From an uncultured Vogesella sp. (GTDB taxonomy: Bacteria; Pseudomonadota; Gammaproteobacteria; Burkholderiales; Chromobacteriaceae), in the NCBI GenBank assembly GCA_946479405.1, contig CAMLGD010000215.1, positions 1 through 5,407 on the forward strand: 5,407 nucleotides of DNA, given 5' to 3'. How positions within the stretch are numbered: the stretch's first letter is position 1; each line of letters begins with the position of its first letter. The position numbers were made by a program, and so were the translations under genes. Of the stretch, positions 4,602 to 5,407 are shown piece after piece. The notes under the pieces were generated by a model. It searched no databases, was not told where the DNA came from, and saw only the letters and a list, made by a program, of their open reading frames with translations.

Positions 4602-5407
4602 ATGGCACTTATCGTACAAAAGTACGGCGGTACCTCGATGGGCTCCCCGGAGCGCATCAAGAACGTGGCCCGCCGTGTCGCCAAATGGAAAGCCCAGGGA
4701 CATCAAGTGGTGGTTGTCGTTTCCGCGATGAGCGGCGAAACCAACCGCCTGATTGCGCTGGCCAAGGAAATCCAGGATTACCCGGATCCACGTGAGCTGG
4801 ACGTGATCATGTCCACCGGCGAACAGGTCACCATCGGCCTGCTGTCCATGGCGCTGAATGAAATCGGCGTACCGGCCAAGAGCTACTGTGGCTGGCAGGT
4901 GCGTGTCACCACCGACAGCTCACACACCAAGGCCCGCATCCAGTCCATCGACGATGCCGCCATGCGTGCCGATCTGTCCGCTGGCCGCGTAGTCGTGGTT
5001 GCCGGCTTCCAGGGTATCGACGAAAACGGCAGCATCACCACGCTGGGGCGTGGCGGCTCCGATACCTCCGCCGTGGCCATGGCCGCCGCGCTGGGTGCCG
5101 ACGAATGCCAGATCTACACCGACGTTGACGGCGTTTACACCACCGACCCGCGCGTGGTGCCGGAAGCCCGCCGCCTGAAGACCATCACTTTCGAAGAGAT
5201 GATCGAAATGGCCAGCCTGGGCTCCAAGGTGCTGCAGATCCGCTCGGTGGAGTTCGCCGGCAAATACAAGGTACGCCTGCGCGTGCTCTCCAGTTTCGAA
5301 GACGAGGGCGAAGGCACACTGATTACGTTTGAGGAAGATGAGAATATGGAAAAGGCCGTTGTTGCCGGTATCGCGTTTGACCGTAACGAAGCGCGCATCA
5401 ACGTAAA
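4602..5407 (+). CDS. lysC: Aspartate kinase LysC, 3' end outside the window
   Basis: Partial: 268 full codons of a protein usually about 405-410 residues long. It phosphorylates L-aspartate with ATP, the first step towards lysine, threonine, methionine and diaminopimelate. The catalytic domain is intact: K7 in KYGGTS (7-12), STGEQ from 71, LGRGGSDTS (148-156), and YTDVDGVYTTDPR (172-184). From about residue 249 the first ACT regulatory region begins (MEKAVVAGIAF) and is cut by the window edge, so feedback sensitivity cannot be judged. The short single-function form, without a homoserine dehydrogenase fusion visible so far, and the opening MALIVQKYGGTSMGS fit betaproteobacterial LysC. The start is set by family alignment; only a weak AAAGA-type ribosome binding site is present. 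No upstream gene is close enough to be clearly co-transcribed. Confidence 0.96.
   Translation, partial: MALIVQKYGGTSMGSPERIKNVARRVAKWKAQGHQVVVVVSAMSGETNRLIALAKEIQDYPDPRELDVIMSTGEQVTIGLLSMALNEIGVPAKSYCGWQVRVTTDSSHTKARIQSIDDAAMRADLSAGRVVVVAGFQGIDENGSITTLGRGGSDTSAVAMAAALGADECQIYTDVDGVYTTDPRVVPEARRLKTITFEEMIEMASLGSKVLQIRSVEFAGKYKVRLRVLSSFEDEGEGTLITFEEDENMEKAVVAGIAFDRNEARINV
5331..5407 (+). other. Candidate internal ribosome binding site and start for a LysC beta subunit
   Basis: Within lysC, the ATG at 5346 (Met249) is preceded by purine-rich GAGGAAGATGAGAAT, with GAGGA ending ten bases before it. In Bacillus and Corynebacterium, lysC encodes a second, shorter ACT-only beta subunit from an in-frame internal start at the equivalent Met at the head of the first ACT domain. 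The motif and position match that arrangement here. The same bases also simply encode FEEDENM, so this is a hypothesis. Confidence 0.35.

Noticed and set aside
1..5407. tRNA, rRNA, insertion sequences, CRISPR arrays, toxin-antitoxin or phage genes
   Set aside because: Scanned by eye on both strands; no clover-leaf sequence, transposase, direct-repeat array or phage-like gene was seen.

Overview
The window reads as chromosomal housekeeping and metabolic DNA from a GC-rich Betaproteobacterium. The Neisseriales/Chromobacteriaceae are my best guess, from the look of the LysC and SrkA proteins and the strong G/C bias at third codon positions; this is an inference and no search was run. There are no RNA genes, mobile elements or CRISPR arrays, and no intact novel system is visible. 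The window holds four recognisable functions, one unrecognised conserved-looking gene, and several regulatory structures between genes.

Layout, left to right. (1) Minus strand, 1-1637: the start of a lactate-utilisation operon. lutA (complete) overlaps lutB by the 4-base ATGA junction, and lutB runs off the left edge. lutC would be expected just outside. A good sigma70-type promoter (-35 TTGGCA, 17-bp spacer, -10 TTTAAT) lies upstream of lutA at 1694-1722, with a perfect 14-bp palindrome further upstream at 1743-1756. (2) Minus strand, 1834-2736: a cation diffusion facilitator (CDF) metal transporter, ended by a clear intrinsic terminator at 1790-1813 that separates it from the lut operon. 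(3) Minus strand, 2808-3365: a 185-residue protein I do not recognise, divergent from srkA with 61 bp between the two starts. (4) Plus strand, 3427-4413: srkA, the YihE/RdoA stress-response kinase, intact with all key kinase residues. (5) 4414-4601: a structured 188-bp gap holding a weak terminator, a 14-bp palindrome, a 12-bp-stem hairpin, and a hairpin with a T-tract readable only on the minus strand. (6) Plus strand, 4602 to the right edge: lysC, aspartate kinase, cut off as its ACT regulatory region begins.

The genes do not form one pathway. The lut genes oxidise L-lactate, the CDF protein exports divalent metal, SrkA is a stress-linked protein kinase, and LysC opens the aspartate-family amino acid pathway. 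The points most worth a second look are a candidate internal start in lysC that would make a separate regulatory beta subunit, the structured lysC upstream region, the palindrome-bearing lut upstream region (possibly a dispersed repeat), and a possibly leaderless srkA start.
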